Part shown: in pieces, positions 54,241 through 62,853 of the stretch
Numbering within the stretch: position 1 is the stretch's first letter
Layout of the letters: every line of letters begins with the position of its first letter
Source of the DNA: Streptomyces agglomeratus
Lineage (GTDB): Bacteria; Actinomycetota; Actinomycetes; Streptomycetales; Streptomycetaceae
Direction of reading: 5' to 3'
Assembly: GCF_001746415.1 (NCBI RefSeq)
Contig: NZ_MEHJ01000001.1
Location: 1,116,001-1,180,000, forward strand
Length of the DNA: 64,000 nt
Made by a program: the position numbers and the translations under genes
The notes under the pieces: generated by a model
Seen by the model: the letters and a program-made list of their open reading frames with translations, nothing else
What the model was told of the DNA's origin: nothing
Database searches by the model: none

Positions 54241-54636
54241 ATGGCCACCGTCGAGCTCACCAAGGAAAACTTCGATCAGGTTGTGTCCGAGAACGACTTC
54301 ATCCTGATCGATTTTTGGGCTTCCTGGTGTGGCCCCTGTCGGCAGTTCGCTCCCGTCTTCGACGCCGCGTCCGAGCGTCACGACGACCTTGTCTTCGCCA
54401 AGGTCGACACCGAGGCACAGCAGGAGCTGGCCGCGGCCTTCGAGATCCGCTCCATCCCGACGCTCATGATCGTGCGCGAGAACGTGGCGGTGTTCGCCCA
54501 GCCCGGCGCGCTGCCCGAGGCGGCGCTCGAGGACGTCATCGGGCAGGCCCGCAAGCTCGACATGGACGAGGTCCGCAAGTCGGTCGAGGACGCGAAGGCC
54601 GCGCAGGGCGCGCAGGACATCCAGGAAGCGGGCTAG
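54241..54636 (+). CDS. trxA: thioredoxin
   Basis: A 131-residue thioredoxin, AAAGGAG before ATG 54241. Active site [11 protein letters not shown] at residues 26-36, cis-Pro in RSIPTLMI, and the family core [15 protein letters not shown]. The 20-residue acidic tail ([17 protein letters not shown]) is longer than usual. It could recycle ArsC in arsenate reduction. Its TAG stop lies inside the 6-base duplication made by the IS481-type insertion, which begins one base later. Confidence 0.93.
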   Translation: MATVELTKENFDQVVSENDFILIDFWASWCGPCRQFAPVFDAASERHDDLVFAKVDTEAQQELAAAFEIRSIPTLMIVRENVAVFAQPGALPEAALEDVIGQARKLDMDEVRKSVEDAKAAQGAQDIQEAG

Positions 54637-55585
54637 GTGTATTGCCCTGTGAGGTTGGGGACGCGGCTGGCGGGGGGTTGGCCCTTCAGCGCGGTGTGTC
54701 CGCGGTGGTGATTGTAGGTGTGCAGCCACTCGGGAAGACGTCGCGTCGTTCCTGCTCGGAGCGGTAGGGGCGGGCGTAGGCCCATTCGTCGAGCAGGGTC
54801 CGGTTCAGGCGTTCGACCTTGCCGTTCGTCTGGGGCCGGTAGGGGCGGGTGCGCTTGTGGGTGATCCCGGCCTCGGCGAGGACGTTGCGCCAGTCTCGTG
54901 AGCGGTAGCAGGAGCCGTTGTCGGTCAGGACCCGCTCCACGGTGATTCCGGCTTGGGTGAAGAACGCGTGGGCACGGGTCCAGAAGGCTGTGGCGGTCTC
55001 CTTCCTCTCGTCGGTGAGGATCTCGCTGTAGGCCAGGCGGGAGTGGTCGTCGACGGCCGTGTGGATATAGCTGTAGCCGGCCCCGCGCCGTTTGCTGCGG
55101 CCTTCTTGTCTGCCGAGAACCTTGTGGCCGCCGCCGTTGGGGATGTTGCCGAGTTTCTTGATGTCGACGTGGACCAGTTCGCCGGGCCGCTCGCGTTCGT
55201 AGCGGCGTATGACGCGGCCGGTGGCCCGGTCCAGGTGGGTGAGGCGGGCCAGGCCGTAGCGGGTCAGGACGCGGTGCACGGTCGAGGGCACCAGGTGCAG
55301 CAGGCCTGCGATGCGGGCCGGTCCCCAGCGGCGCAGGATGCGGACCTTGATGATCCGCCGTTCGGTGCGGGTCGGGGTGCGGCGCGGGCTCGTGTGCGGG
55401 CGGGAGGACAGATCCCTCATGCCGGCCTCGCCGTGTGTGCGGTAGCGGTCGGCCCAGCGCTGGGCCGTGGTCGGCGAGACCTGGAAGCGTTCGGCGGCCC
55501 GGCGCAGGGGCCAGCCGTCCTCGACCACGCAACGGGCAAGACGCAGCCGTCCGGTCTCGGTCAGGGGTGCATTACGGTGGGGCAC
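54633..55585 (-). pseudogene. IS481-family transposase, frameshifted near the C-terminus
   Basis: Starts at GTG 55585 (VPHRNAPLTETGRLRLARCV). N-terminal HTH (PLRRAAERFQVSPTTAQRWADRY) and an rve core with Asp in HVDIKKLGNIP, Asp in VLTDNGSCYRS and Glu in NGKVERLNRTLL. At about 54735 one G is missing: FPSGCTPTI replaces expected FPEWLHTYNHHRGH, which continues in the next frame to [10 protein letters not shown] and a TAG at 54633-54635. That stop codon is in the flanking duplication, not in the element. As sequenced the protein ends at 54686. Confidence 0.88.
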
Positions 55586-55691
55586 GAGGTGTAGACGTCG
55601 CAATCCACACCGAACCGGAAGGCCCTCACCCATTTCAAGATCCCTCAGCCGAGACCTGGCTCACCCGTCCACAACCTCCCGGGGCAGAACA
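54638..55691 (-). mobile_element. IS481-type element (1054 bases) at the trxA stop codon
   Basis: Terminal inverted repeats of 26 bases (TGTATTGCCCTG... at 54638 and the complement at 55666-55691) match at 21 of 26 positions. GCTAGG flanks both ends (54632-54637 and 55692-55697), a 6-base target duplication. Removing the element joins trxA directly to the hairpin at 55725. Confidence 0.92.
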
Positions 55692-55724
55692 GCTAGGCGC
55701 GCAGTGGTGAGCTGAGGAAGTGAA

Positions 55725-55752
55725 GGGCCCCGGCCGCGAACGGCCGGGGCCC
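55725..55752. terminator. bidirectional hairpin terminator
   Basis: A 12-base perfect stem (GGGCCCCGGCCG and complement) with a CGAA tetraloop lies between the element and the aldehyde dehydrogenase stop. Before the insertion it would have ended trxA as well. Confidence 0.85.
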
Positions 55753-55774
55753 GACATGTCTGTGCCCGGGCCCT

Positions 55775-57211
55775 CTAGAAGGGGTGGTCCGCCGGCTCAC
55801 GGCGTACGGTCGTCCACCGGATGACCGTGAAGGCGTCCAGGTTCGCCTCGCCGCCGAAGCGCGCACCCGTTCCCGAGGCGGCCACCCCGCCGAAGGGCGC
55901 GACCGCCTCGTCGTTCACCGTCTGGTCGTTGATGTGCACGATGCCGGTGGGGATGCGGTCCGCGAGCTGGATCCCGAGGGCGGTGTCGCGGGTGACGATG
56001 CCCAGGGAGAGTCCGTACGGGCTCGCCGACGCCAGGGCCGCGGCTTCCTCCAGAGTGGCGAAGGACCGGACCGGTGCGACCGGGCCGAACACCTCCTCGG
56101 CGTACGCCGGGGTGTCGTCGTCGGCGCCCGCGAGCACGGTCGGCCGGTAGAAGAGGTCGTGGTGCGTGCCGCCCGCCAGGAGCTTCGCGCCGCTCGCCGT
56201 GCTGGCCTCCACCAGGCCGTGGATCTTGTCCAGTTGGGACCGGTCGATGATCGGGCCGAGCTGGACCTGCTCGCGGTGCGGGTCGCCGACCGTGAGGGAC
56301 TCGGCCTTGGCCACGAGGCGTTCGACGTACTCGTCGTAGAGCGAGGCGTGCACGAGGTGGCGGCCCGTGGTGATGCAGATCTGGCCCTGGTGGAAGAAGG
56401 AGCCCCAGGACGCCTGGGCGACGGCGCCTTCGAGGTCGGCGTCCTCCAGGACGACGAGGGCCGAGTTGCCGCCCAGTTCCAGGTGGGCGCGCTTGAGTCC
56501 GCGCCCCGCGGCCTCGCCCACCGCGCGGCCCGCCGCCGTGGACCCCGTGAACGAGACGACCGGCACGTCCGGGTCGGCGACCAGCGCCTGCCCGGCCCCG
56601 ACGCCGCCGGGCAGTACGTGCAGCAGTCCTTCCGGCAGGCCCGCCTCGGCGAACACGGCGGCCAGGGACAGGCCGCCGCACACCGCGGTGCGGGGATCGG
56701 GCTTCAGCAGGACGCCGTTGCCGAGCGCGAGAGCGGGGGCGACCGACCGGATGGAGAGGATCAGCGGGGCGTTGAACGGGGCGATGACGCCGACCACTCC
56801 GACCGGCACCCGCCGCGTGTACGACAGCCGCGGGGCCTCGCTCGGCAGTACCTGCCCGGCGGGACGGGAGGCGAGCGCGGCGGCCTCGTAGCACTCCTGG
56901 GCGGCGACATGGAGCTCGAAGTCGGCCTTGCCGGGTATGGACCCCGACTCCCGTACGAGCCATTCCCGCAACTCGTCGGCGTGTGCGGCGAAGAGGTCGC
57001 CCGCCCGGCGGAGCACCGCCGCCCGCACGAAGTGGGGCGTACGGGCCCAGGCCGTCTGTACGGCCCCCGCGGTCCGGGCGGCCGTGCCGACGTCGTCCGC
57101 GGTGGCCAGGGTGACACGGCCGAGCGTTTCGCCCGTGGCCGGCTCGACGACGTCCGACTCACCGCCCGAGAGCCGGACGGGCTGCCAGGTCTTGGGGTCG
57201 AGCAGGGGCAT
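55775..57211 (-). CDS. aromatic aldehyde dehydrogenase (benzaldehyde/vanillin dehydrogenase-like)
   Basis: A 478-residue NAD(P)-dependent aldehyde dehydrogenase; GGAG seven bases before ATG 57211 (MPLLDPKTWQPVRL). Motifs: VGVIAPFNAPLILSIRSVAPAL (Asn169 type), VSFTGSTAAGRAVGE, catalytic Glu in HLELGGNSALVVLEDADL and Cys in FFHQGQICITTGRHLV, PFGGVAASGTG. It is the last gene of an operon after the 4-hydroxybenzoate hydroxylase (13-base gap), so it likely oxidises 4-hydroxybenzaldehyde or vanillin to the acid used by the hydroxylase. Confidence 0.9.
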   Translation of the reverse strand: MPLLDPKTWQPVRLSGGESDVVEPATGETLGRVTLATADDVGTAARTAGAVQTAWARTPHFVRAAVLRRAGDLFAAHADELREWLVRESGSIPGKADFELHVAAQECYEAAALASRPAGQVLPSEAPRLSYTRRVPVGVVGVIAPFNAPLILSIRSVAPALALGNGVLLKPDPRTAVCGGLSLAAVFAEAGLPEGLLHVLPGGVGAGQALVADPDVPVVSFTGSTAAGRAVGEAAGRGLKRAHLELGGNSALVVLEDADLEGAVAQASWGSFFHQGQICITTGRHLVHASLYDEYVERLVAKAESLTVGDPHREQVQLGPIIDRSQLDKIHGLVEASTASGAKLLAGGTHHDLFYRPTVLAGADDDTPAYAEEVFGPVAPVRSFATLEEAAALASASPYGLSLGIVTRDTALGIQLADRIPTGIVHINDQTVNDEAVAPFGGVAASGTGARFGGEANLDAFTVIRWTTVRREPADHPF

Positions 57212-57224
57212 TGCGGATCTCCAG

Positions 57225-58400
57225 TCAGAGAGGAAGTCCTGTGTAGTTCGCGGCCAGTTCCCCGGCAGCGGACCGGGAGGCCGCGAGACGGTGCAGCCGT
57301 GCGACATGCACGCGGGTGTCGAACGCGTTCTCGCCCGGTTGACTATGCAACATCGTAGTCATGTCGTACGAGAACCGGGTGGCTTGCCACACCCGTCGCA
57401 GGCACAAGTCCGAGTAGGAGTCGAGCAGTTCGTCCGATCCGGTGCGGTGGTGGTGATCGAAGGCGCGGGCCAGGATCCGTACGTCGGACACCGCCAGGTT
57501 GAGCCCTTTGGCCCCGGTGGGCGGCACGATGTGCGCCGCGTCGCCGGCCAGGAAGACCCGTCCGTAGCGCATCGGCTCGGTGACGTGACTGCGCATCGGT
57601 GTGACCGACTTCGAGGTGATCGGTCCGCGCGCCAGGCTCCAGTCGCCGTCGTCCGTCGCGAAGCGCCGGTCGAGTTCGTCCCAGATCCGCTCGTCGGACC
57701 AGTCGGCGGGGTCGGTTCCGTTCGGGACCTGGAGGTAGAGGCGCGAGACGCTGGGCGAGCGCATGCTGTGCAGCGCGAAGCCGCCCTCGCCGCGTGCGTA
57801 GATCAACTCGTCGCAGGACGGCGGGACTTCGGCGAGGATGCCCAGCCAGGAGTACGGGTACGTGCGCTCGTACGTGCGGCGGACCTCGTCCGGGAACGCG
57901 GCGCGCGCGATGCCGTGGAAGCCGTCGCAGCCGACGACGTAGTCGCAGTCGAGCGTCCGCTCACGGCCCTCGTGCGTGAAGCGGACGACCGGATGCTCGG
58001 ATTCCGGCTTCTCCACGGCGAGGGCCCGCGCCTCGAAGAGGAGGGGCGGGCCCTCGGCCAGCTGGAGGGCGATCAGGTCCTTGACGACCTCGGTCTGGGC
58101 GTACACCGTCACCGACCGGCCGTCGGTGAGCTCGGGGAAGCCGATGCGGTGGCGCCGGCGGTCGAAGCGCAGCTCGATGCCGTGGTGGACGAGCCCTTCG
58201 GCGTCCATGCGGGCGCCCGCACCACAGGCCCGGAGGACGTCGACCGTGCCCTGTTCGAGGATGCCGGCGCGCTGGCGCTGTTCGACGTACGCGCGGGTCC
58301 TGTTCTCCAGGACGACGCAGTCGATGCCCGCGTTGCGCAGCAGACGGGCGAGAAGAAGGCCGGCCGGGCCGGCTCCGACGATCGCGACAGTGGTACGCAC
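57225..58400 (-). CDS. pobA: 4-hydroxybenzoate 3-monooxygenase
   Basis: A 391-residue FAD hydroxylase converting 4-hydroxybenzoate to protocatechuate with NAD(P)H and O2. The GTG at 58400 gives VRTTVAIVGAGPAGLLLARLL (GxGxxG), then QRQRAGILEQGTVDVLR, the DG motif VVGCDGFHGIAR and the second FAD motif VFLAGDAAHIVPPTGAKGLNLA. Length equals the Pseudomonas enzyme. Only four bases separate it from the thiolase upstream, so they form an operon. Confidence 0.95.
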   Translation of the reverse strand: MRTTVAIVGAGPAGLLLARLLRNAGIDCVVLENRTRAYVEQRQRAGILEQGTVDVLRACGAGARMDAEGLVHHGIELRFDRRRHRIGFPELTDGRSVTVYAQTEVVKDLIALQLAEGPPLLFEARALAVEKPESEHPVVRFTHEGRERTLDCDYVVGCDGFHGIARAAFPDEVRRTYERTYPYSWLGILAEVPPSCDELIYARGEGGFALHSMRSPSVSRLYLQVPNGTDPADWSDERIWDELDRRFATDDGDWSLARGPITSKSVTPMRSHVTEPMRYGRVFLAGDAAHIVPPTGAKGLNLAVSDVRILARAFDHHHRTGSDELLDSYSDLCLRRVWQATRFSYDMTTMLHSQPGENAFDTRVHVARLHRLAASRSAAGELAANYTGLPL

Positions 58401-58404
58401 CGGC

Positions 58405-59589
58405 TCAGCGCTCCAGTACGAGTGCGAGTCCCTGGCCGACGCCGATGCACAGGGCGGCGAGGCCCGTGCCGGAGCCCGCGGCGGCGAGCTGATGGGCGAC
58501 GGACCCGGCGAGGCGGGCGCCGGAGGCACCGAGCGGGTGGCCGATGGCGATGGCACCGCCGCGCGGATTGACGACGGCGGGGTCCAGGTCCGGCCATTCG
58601 ACGAGGCAGCCGAGCGACTGGGCGGCGAAGGCCTCGTTGAGCTCGAAGGTGGTGAGGTCGGCGAAGGACCTGCCCGCCTTGGCGAGGGCCCGCTGGACCG
58701 CCTCGACCGGGCCCAGGCCGAAGAGCTGCGGCTCGATGCCGGTGACGGCGGAGGTGCGGATGCGGGCGAGCGGCTCGCGGCCGGTGGCGCGCAGGCCCTC
58801 CTCGTCGACGAGCAGGAGCGCGGCGGCGCCGTCGTTGAGGGGAGAGGCGTTGCCTGCCGTGACGCTGCCGTCCTTGCGGAAGACCGGCTTCAGCTTGGCC
58901 AGCGCCTCCATGGTCGAGCCCTCACGGACGCACTCGTCACGGATGAGGTCCACGCCGTCGTACGGGACGACCTCGCCGTCGTACCGGCCGTCCGACCACG
59001 CCTTCGCCGCCTTCTGGTGGCTGGCCAGCGCGAACGCGTCCTGCTGCTCGCGGGTGATGCCGTGCTTGTCGGCGATGAGCTCGGCGCCCTCGCCGAGCGG
59101 GACGGTCCACTCGTCGGGCATGCGCGGGTTGGTCATGCGCCAGCCGAGCGTGGTCGAGTGCAGCTGCTGATGCCCGGCGGGGAAGGCACGCTCGGGCTTC
59201 TGGAGCACCCAGGGGGCACGGGACATGGACTCGACGCCGCCCGCGACGGCGACGGAGGCGTCGCCGAGGGCCACCGCGCGGGCGGCCTGGATGACGGCCT
59301 CGAGGCCGGATCCGCAGAGGCGGTTGACGGTGACGCCGGGGACGGAGACGGGGAGTCCGGCGAGCAGCACGGCCATGCGGGCGACGTCCCGGTTGTCTTC
59401 GCCGGCGCCGTTGGCGTCGCCGAAGTAGACGTCGTCGATCCTCGCCGGGTCGAGGTCGGGCGTGCGGGCCACCAGCGACTTGACGACGTGGGCGGCGAGG
59501 TCGTCGGGGCGTACGGAGGAGAGTGCACCCCCGAACTTGCCGATCGGGGTGCGGACGGCGTCGACGATGTAGACGTCGCGGATGCTCAT
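58405..59589 (-). CDS. pcaF: thiolase, beta-ketoadipyl-CoA thiolase type
   Basis: A 394-residue thiolase starting MSIRDVYIVDAVRTPIGKFG. Catalytic Cys in NRLCGSGLEAVIQAARAV, His in FELNEAFAAQ and the C-terminal GGAIAIGHPLGASGAR, Cys in AALCIGVGQG. As first gene of the operon with pobA it most likely cleaves beta-ketoadipyl-CoA to succinyl-CoA and acetyl-CoA, the last step after protocatechuate. Other pca genes are not in the window. A general acetyl-CoA acetyltransferase is the alternative. Confidence 0.88.
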   Translation of the reverse strand: MSIRDVYIVDAVRTPIGKFGGALSSVRPDDLAAHVVKSLVARTPDLDPARIDDVYFGDANGAGEDNRDVARMAVLLAGLPVSVPGVTVNRLCGSGLEAVIQAARAVALGDASVAVAGGVESMSRAPWVLQKPERAFPAGHQQLHSTTLGWRMTNPRMPDEWTVPLGEGAELIADKHGITREQQDAFALASHQKAAKAWSDGRYDGEVVPYDGVDLIRDECVREGSTMEALAKLKPVFRKDGSVTAGNASPLNDGAAALLLVDEEGLRATGREPLARIRTSAVTGIEPQLFGLGPVEAVQRALAKAGRSFADLTTFELNEAFAAQSLGCLVEWPDLDPAVVNPRGGAIAIGHPLGASGARLAGSVAHQLAAAGSGTGLAALCIGVGQGLALVLER

Positions 59590-59665
59590 CGGGTCTCTCC
59601 CGGAGTCGTGGACTGCTCGGCGGTCGGTGGTAGCTGGTGGTTCGCCGGTGGTGGCCGTTCGCCCA

Positions 59666-59702
59666 GTGAACTATCGTTCACATCCGACTTCGCTCCGAAG
59701 TC
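59666..59702. promoter_or_regulatory. two inverted repeats between pcaF and the IclR gene
   Basis: GTGAAC-TATC-GTTCAC (59666-59681) is perfect and resembles IclR-family sites. A second perfect repeat, GACTTCG-CTC-CGAAGTC (59686-59702), follows four bases later. Both lie in the 159-base divergent promoter region and are good candidates for binding by the double-IclR protein. Confidence 0.55.
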
Positions 59703-59748
59703 TCTGCCGCGCGCCGCCCGGTGTCAACGGTCTGCCAGGAGGACCCCC

Positions 59749-61998
59749 ATGCCGAGCACCGAATCCGCCGAAGCCACCGAATCCGCCGCAACGGCCGCGT
59801 CCGTCGCGTCCACCGGCCCGGGAGACGCGGTCGGCCCCCTGGAGCGCGGGCTCGCCGTGCTGCGGGCCCTGTCCGCGCCCGGCGCCGGGGACCGGATGCG
59901 GCACAGCGATCTCGTACGGTCGACCGGCCTGGCCCGCTCCACGGTCGACCGGGTGGTGTCCACGCTCGACCGCCTCGGACTGGCGCGCGGCGACGGGCGG
60001 GAGGTCGCGCTCGCGCCACCGCTGATGGCCCTGCCCGGCGCGTACCTCACGGCGTGCGGGATTCCGGCGGCGCTCGGGCCCGCGGCCGAGCGGCTCGCGG
60101 ACGAGTTCGACGAGTCGGTGTCGGTCGCGGTGCCGGACGACGCCGTCGCCGGGGCGCGGTTCGTCCTCCAGACCACGCGGCGGCGCACGATGTCGCTCGC
60201 TTTCCGGATCGGCGACCTGCTGCCTGCCGAGCGGTGCGCCCCCGGGGCGCTGTTCGCGGCCCAGTGGGACGCGCGGGAATGGCGGGCGTGGCACGAGCGG
60301 CGGGAGGCAGATCCGCTGGGCGGGGGGTTCGCCGCACCACCGCCGGGCGCCGCCGGGGGCCGGGAGGTCTTCGAGCGGCGGGCGGCGCGGGCGGGTGCGG
60401 ACGGCTGGGCGGGCGACGACCAGCTGATCGAGCCGGGACTGGTGGCGGTCGCCGTGCCCGTACGCGACGAAGGGGGGCGGACGGTGTGCGCGGTGAGCGT
60501 GGTCAGCCACACCAGCCGTCACACCCTGGAGTCGCTGCGGGAGACCGTACTTCCCCGGCTGCTTTCGGTGAGGGGCGAGTTGGAGGCCGCGCTGGCGGCG
60601 CCGCGACCGGCGGCGGAGGGCGCGCCCGCACGGGACAGCTCGCTGGAGGCGAAGCGTGAGCTGGGTCCCGGCTTCCTCCAGTCACTGGCGCGCGGACTCG
60701 CCGTGCTCGGCTCGCTCGGCGCCGACCGGGGCGAGGGGATGGCGCTGATGGCGGTCGCCGAGGCGACCGGGCTGGCCAGGGCGACAGCGCGGCGCTCGCT
60801 GCTCACGCTGGAACAACTGGGGTACGTCACCTCGGACGGGCGCCGGTGGCGGCTGCTGCCCCGCGTGCTCGAACTGGGCTGCGCACGACTGTCCGGACTG
60901 GGGCTCGCGGATGTCGCCCAGCCTCATCTGGCGGCGCTGGTGGGCCGCGTGCGCGAGTCGGCGTCGCTGGCGGTGCTCGACGGCGCCGACATCCGGTACG
61001 TGGCGCGCGTGCCCACCGTGCGGATCATGAGCGTCAACATCACGGTGGGTACGCGCTTCCCGGCGTACGCGACCTCGATGGGACGGGTGCTGCTGGCGGG
61101 CCTGGCGCGCGGGGAGCGGCCGCCGCTGCCCGAGGCGCTGCCGGCGCTGACCCGGCGTACGGTCACCTCGCCGGCCGAGCTGGACCGGATCGTCGAGCAG
61201 GCCGCGTCCGAGGAATTCGCCCTGGTGAACGAGGAGTTGGAGGACGGCCTGCGCTCCCTGGCCGTGCCGGTACGCGACGGCCGGGGCCGTGTCGTGGCCG
61301 CGCTGAACGTGGCCCGGCACGCGGGGAACGGGGCTCCGGACGAGATGCGGGAGGCGTTGCTGCCGGCGCTGCGGGAGACGGCGGCACTGATCGAGGCGGA
61401 TCTGCGGGCCCTGGGACGGCGGGCCTGCCCTGGGGGTGTGACGGGGCGTGGACGCGGGCGCGCGGGGACGCGGGCGCGCGGGGACGCGGGCGCGCGGGGA
61501 CGCGGGCGCGCGGGACGCGGGCGCGCGGGGACGCGGGGAAGCGTGGACGCGGGGAAGCGTGGACGCGGGGGCGGTGCTGCGTCGGCAGCGGACGCACGTC
61601 CGCGTGGGGAGCGGGGGCGGTGCTGCGCGGCCCCCTCACGTACTCAGTCGTCGACGGTCAGCTGGACTCGCGGGGCACCGTGTGCGCCGCCATCAGGTCG
61701 TGGCGTTCGACCTCGCCGTCCGGATCACGCACCACCCGGTCCACCAGCTCCGCTATCTCGCGGCCCGTCGGCAGCTCGATGTGCACCGTACTCAGCCGTG
61801 GCCGCAGCAGCTTGCCCAGCAGCAGATCGTCCGCGCCGACCACCGCGCACTCCCCCGGTACGTCGACACCCGCGTCCTGTAGCGCCCGCATCAGCAGTTG
61901 CGCGTACTCGTCGTTGTACGCGTACACCGCGTCGAGGCCGAGCGCGCCCCACCCCGCGGCGAGGCGCGCGGCGGACTCCTCGTCGTACGCCATCGTGA
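59749..61998 (+). CDS. double-IclR transcriptional regulator with run-on C-terminus
   Basis: AGGAGG lies six bases before ATG 59749. Residues 30-280 form one IclR unit (LERGLAVLRALSAP, TGLARSTVDRVVSTLDRLGL, then an effector domain) and 310-560 a second (LARGLAVLGSLGADRG, TGLARATARRSLLTLEQLGY, ISVNITVGTRFPAY-like effector core with FPAYATSMGRVLLAGL). The second unit is the better conserved PcaR/PobR type. It likely controls the divergent pcaF-pobA operon with aromatic acids as effector. After residue 563 the frame runs through a repeat and over the LacI gene to 61998. Deleting one G of a G5 run near 61435 would give a TGA at once (ACPGV), so the true end is probably near 61441. Confidence 0.8.
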   Translation: MPSTESAEATESAATAASVASTGPGDAVGPLERGLAVLRALSAPGAGDRMRHSDLVRSTGLARSTVDRVVSTLDRLGLARGDGREVALAPPLMALPGAYLTACGIPAALGPAAERLADEFDESVSVAVPDDAVAGARFVLQTTRRRTMSLAFRIGDLLPAERCAPGALFAAQWDAREWRAWHERREADPLGGGFAAPPPGAAGGREVFERRAARAGADGWAGDDQLIEPGLVAVAVPVRDEGGRTVCAVSVVSHTSRHTLESLRETVLPRLLSVRGELEAALAAPRPAAEGAPARDSSLEAKRELGPGFLQSLARGLAVLGSLGADRGEGMALMAVAEATGLARATARRSLLTLEQLGYVTSDGRRWRLLPRVLELGCARLSGLGLADVAQPHLAALVGRVRESASLAVLDGADIRYVARVPTVRIMSVNITVGTRFPAYATSMGRVLLAGLARGERPPLPEALPALTRRTVTSPAELDRIVEQAASEEFALVNEELEDGLRSLAVPVRDGRGRVVAALNVARHAGNGAPDEMREALLPALRETAALIEADLRALGRRACPGGVTGRGRGRAGTRARGDAGARGRGRAGRGRAGTRGSVDAGKRGRGGGAASAADARPRGERGRCCAAPSRTQSSTVSWTRGAPCAPPSGRGVRPRRPDHAPPGPPAPLSRGPSAARCAPYSAVAAAACPAADRPRRPPRTPPVRRHPRPVAPASAVARTRRCTRTPRRGRARPTPRRGARRTPRRTPS
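61451..61561. repeat. 16-base G/C minisatellite after the IclR gene
   Basis: Five units of GACGCGGGCGCGCGGG (one is 15 bases) are followed by two units of GACGCGGGGAAGCGTG. The repeat is between the probable IclR stop and the LacI stop. Confidence 0.92.
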
Positions 61999-62704
61999 GC
62001 GGCTCGACCCGTGCACCGGAAGCCTCCCCCGCCGTCGTCACCGTCCTGCGTACGCCCGCCAGGCGCGGCCTGGAGAAGAGTTCCAGGCCCGGCTCGGCCG
62101 GCACCACCACGCCGATCGCGCGCCGGCCCCGCTCCAGCAGGTGGCGCGCCGCCGCGCTGCCGATCGCCCGCTGGTCCATGACCAAGGCGTGCGCGCCCTC
62201 GACCCGCTGCGGGCCCAGCGTGATCACGGCCTTCGCGCCGGAGCGCTTGAGCACCTGGACACCGTGCGCGCTGAGCGCGATCTCGCCGAGGGAGAGGACC
62301 GCCACGGGCCGCAGTTCCGCCCAGGCGCGGGCCGCCTCGTCGGCTCCGAGCCCGAGGCTGCCGTACTGCACGACCGTGTAGTCCAGTGCCCGCAGAGCCC
62401 ACTGGACCTCGTTCAGGAACCGGCTGTAGAGCGGGCCGACCGGGACGTGCGACGTCGGCAGCAGCACCATCCGGCTGTGTCCCGCCCGCAGGCTGCGCGC
62501 CGCCGCGTGCGGTACGTACCCCAGCTCCTCGGCGGCCTCCCGCACCCGGCGGCGGGTCGGCTCGCTGATCCGCACCGCCGAGGTGTTGTTCAGGACGTAC
62601 GAAACCGTGGCGCGCGAGACACCTGCCAGGCGCGCGACATCGGTGCTGGTCGGGACGGGATGGTCGGCGGACTGCTTTGGTGGCTGGCTCATCGCGTTCG
62701 GCAT
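61658..62704 (-). CDS. LacI-family transcriptional regulator
   Basis: A 348-residue regulator (MPNAMSQPPKQSADHP; a second ATG at 62692 is equally possible as neither has a good ribosome site). HTH: TSTDVARLAGVSRATVSYVLNN, hinge RRRVREAAEELGYVPHAAARSL; effector domain with MVLLPTSHVPVGPLYSRFLN, HALVMDQRAIGSAAARHLLE and DAVYAYNDEYAQLLMRAL. Divergent from the MFS gene, with paired operator-like boxes between, so it probably represses sugar uptake in the absence of substrate. The ligand is unknown. Confidence 0.9.
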   Translation of the reverse strand: MPNAMSQPPKQSADHPVPTSTDVARLAGVSRATVSYVLNNTSAVRISEPTRRRVREAAEELGYVPHAAARSLRAGHSRMVLLPTSHVPVGPLYSRFLNEVQWALRALDYTVVQYGSLGLGADEAARAWAELRPVAVLSLGEIALSAHGVQVLKRSGAKAVITLGPQRVEGAHALVMDQRAIGSAAARHLLERGRRAIGVVVPAEPGLELFSRPRLAGVRRTVTTAGEASGARVEPLTMAYDEESAARLAAGWGALGLDAVYAYNDEYAQLLMRALQDAGVDVPGECAVVGADDLLLGKLLRPRLSTVHIELPTGREIAELVDRVVRDPDGEVERHDLMAAHTVPRESS

Positions 62705-62764
62705 CTTTCCAGATCGGTACGGAACAGGGTCTGGCGGATGGCCGGAATTGAGTGCTAACAATGC

Positions 62765-62789
62765 TGACACGCGTCACTGACACGTGTCA
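62765..62789. promoter_or_regulatory. two LacI-type operator boxes
   Basis: TGACACGCGTCA (62765-62776) and the perfect palindrome TGACACGTGTCA (62778-62789) lie side by side, 13 bases apart, in the LacI/MFS divergent promoter region. Confidence 0.65.
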
Positions 62790-62853
62790 CCTCACATCTT
62801 TTCCCCCTCGCGTCGGCTTTCCCATTCGCTCGTCGTCTCCCACGACACTCCTC

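Noticed and set aside
52039..54636. 865-codon frame joining the arsO remnant to thioredoxin
   Set aside because: The middle is antisense to the conserved disulfide reductase; thioredoxin has its own AAAGGAG and ATG at 54241, so this is a chance open frame.
57976..59748. In-frame extension upstream of the double-IclR protein
   Set aside because: It is antisense to pobA and pcaF; AGGAGG and ATG at 59741-59751 mark the real start.
61451..61561. Minisatellite considered as an attachment or replication site
   Set aside because: No integrase, replication gene or iteron-type AT-rich region is nearby.
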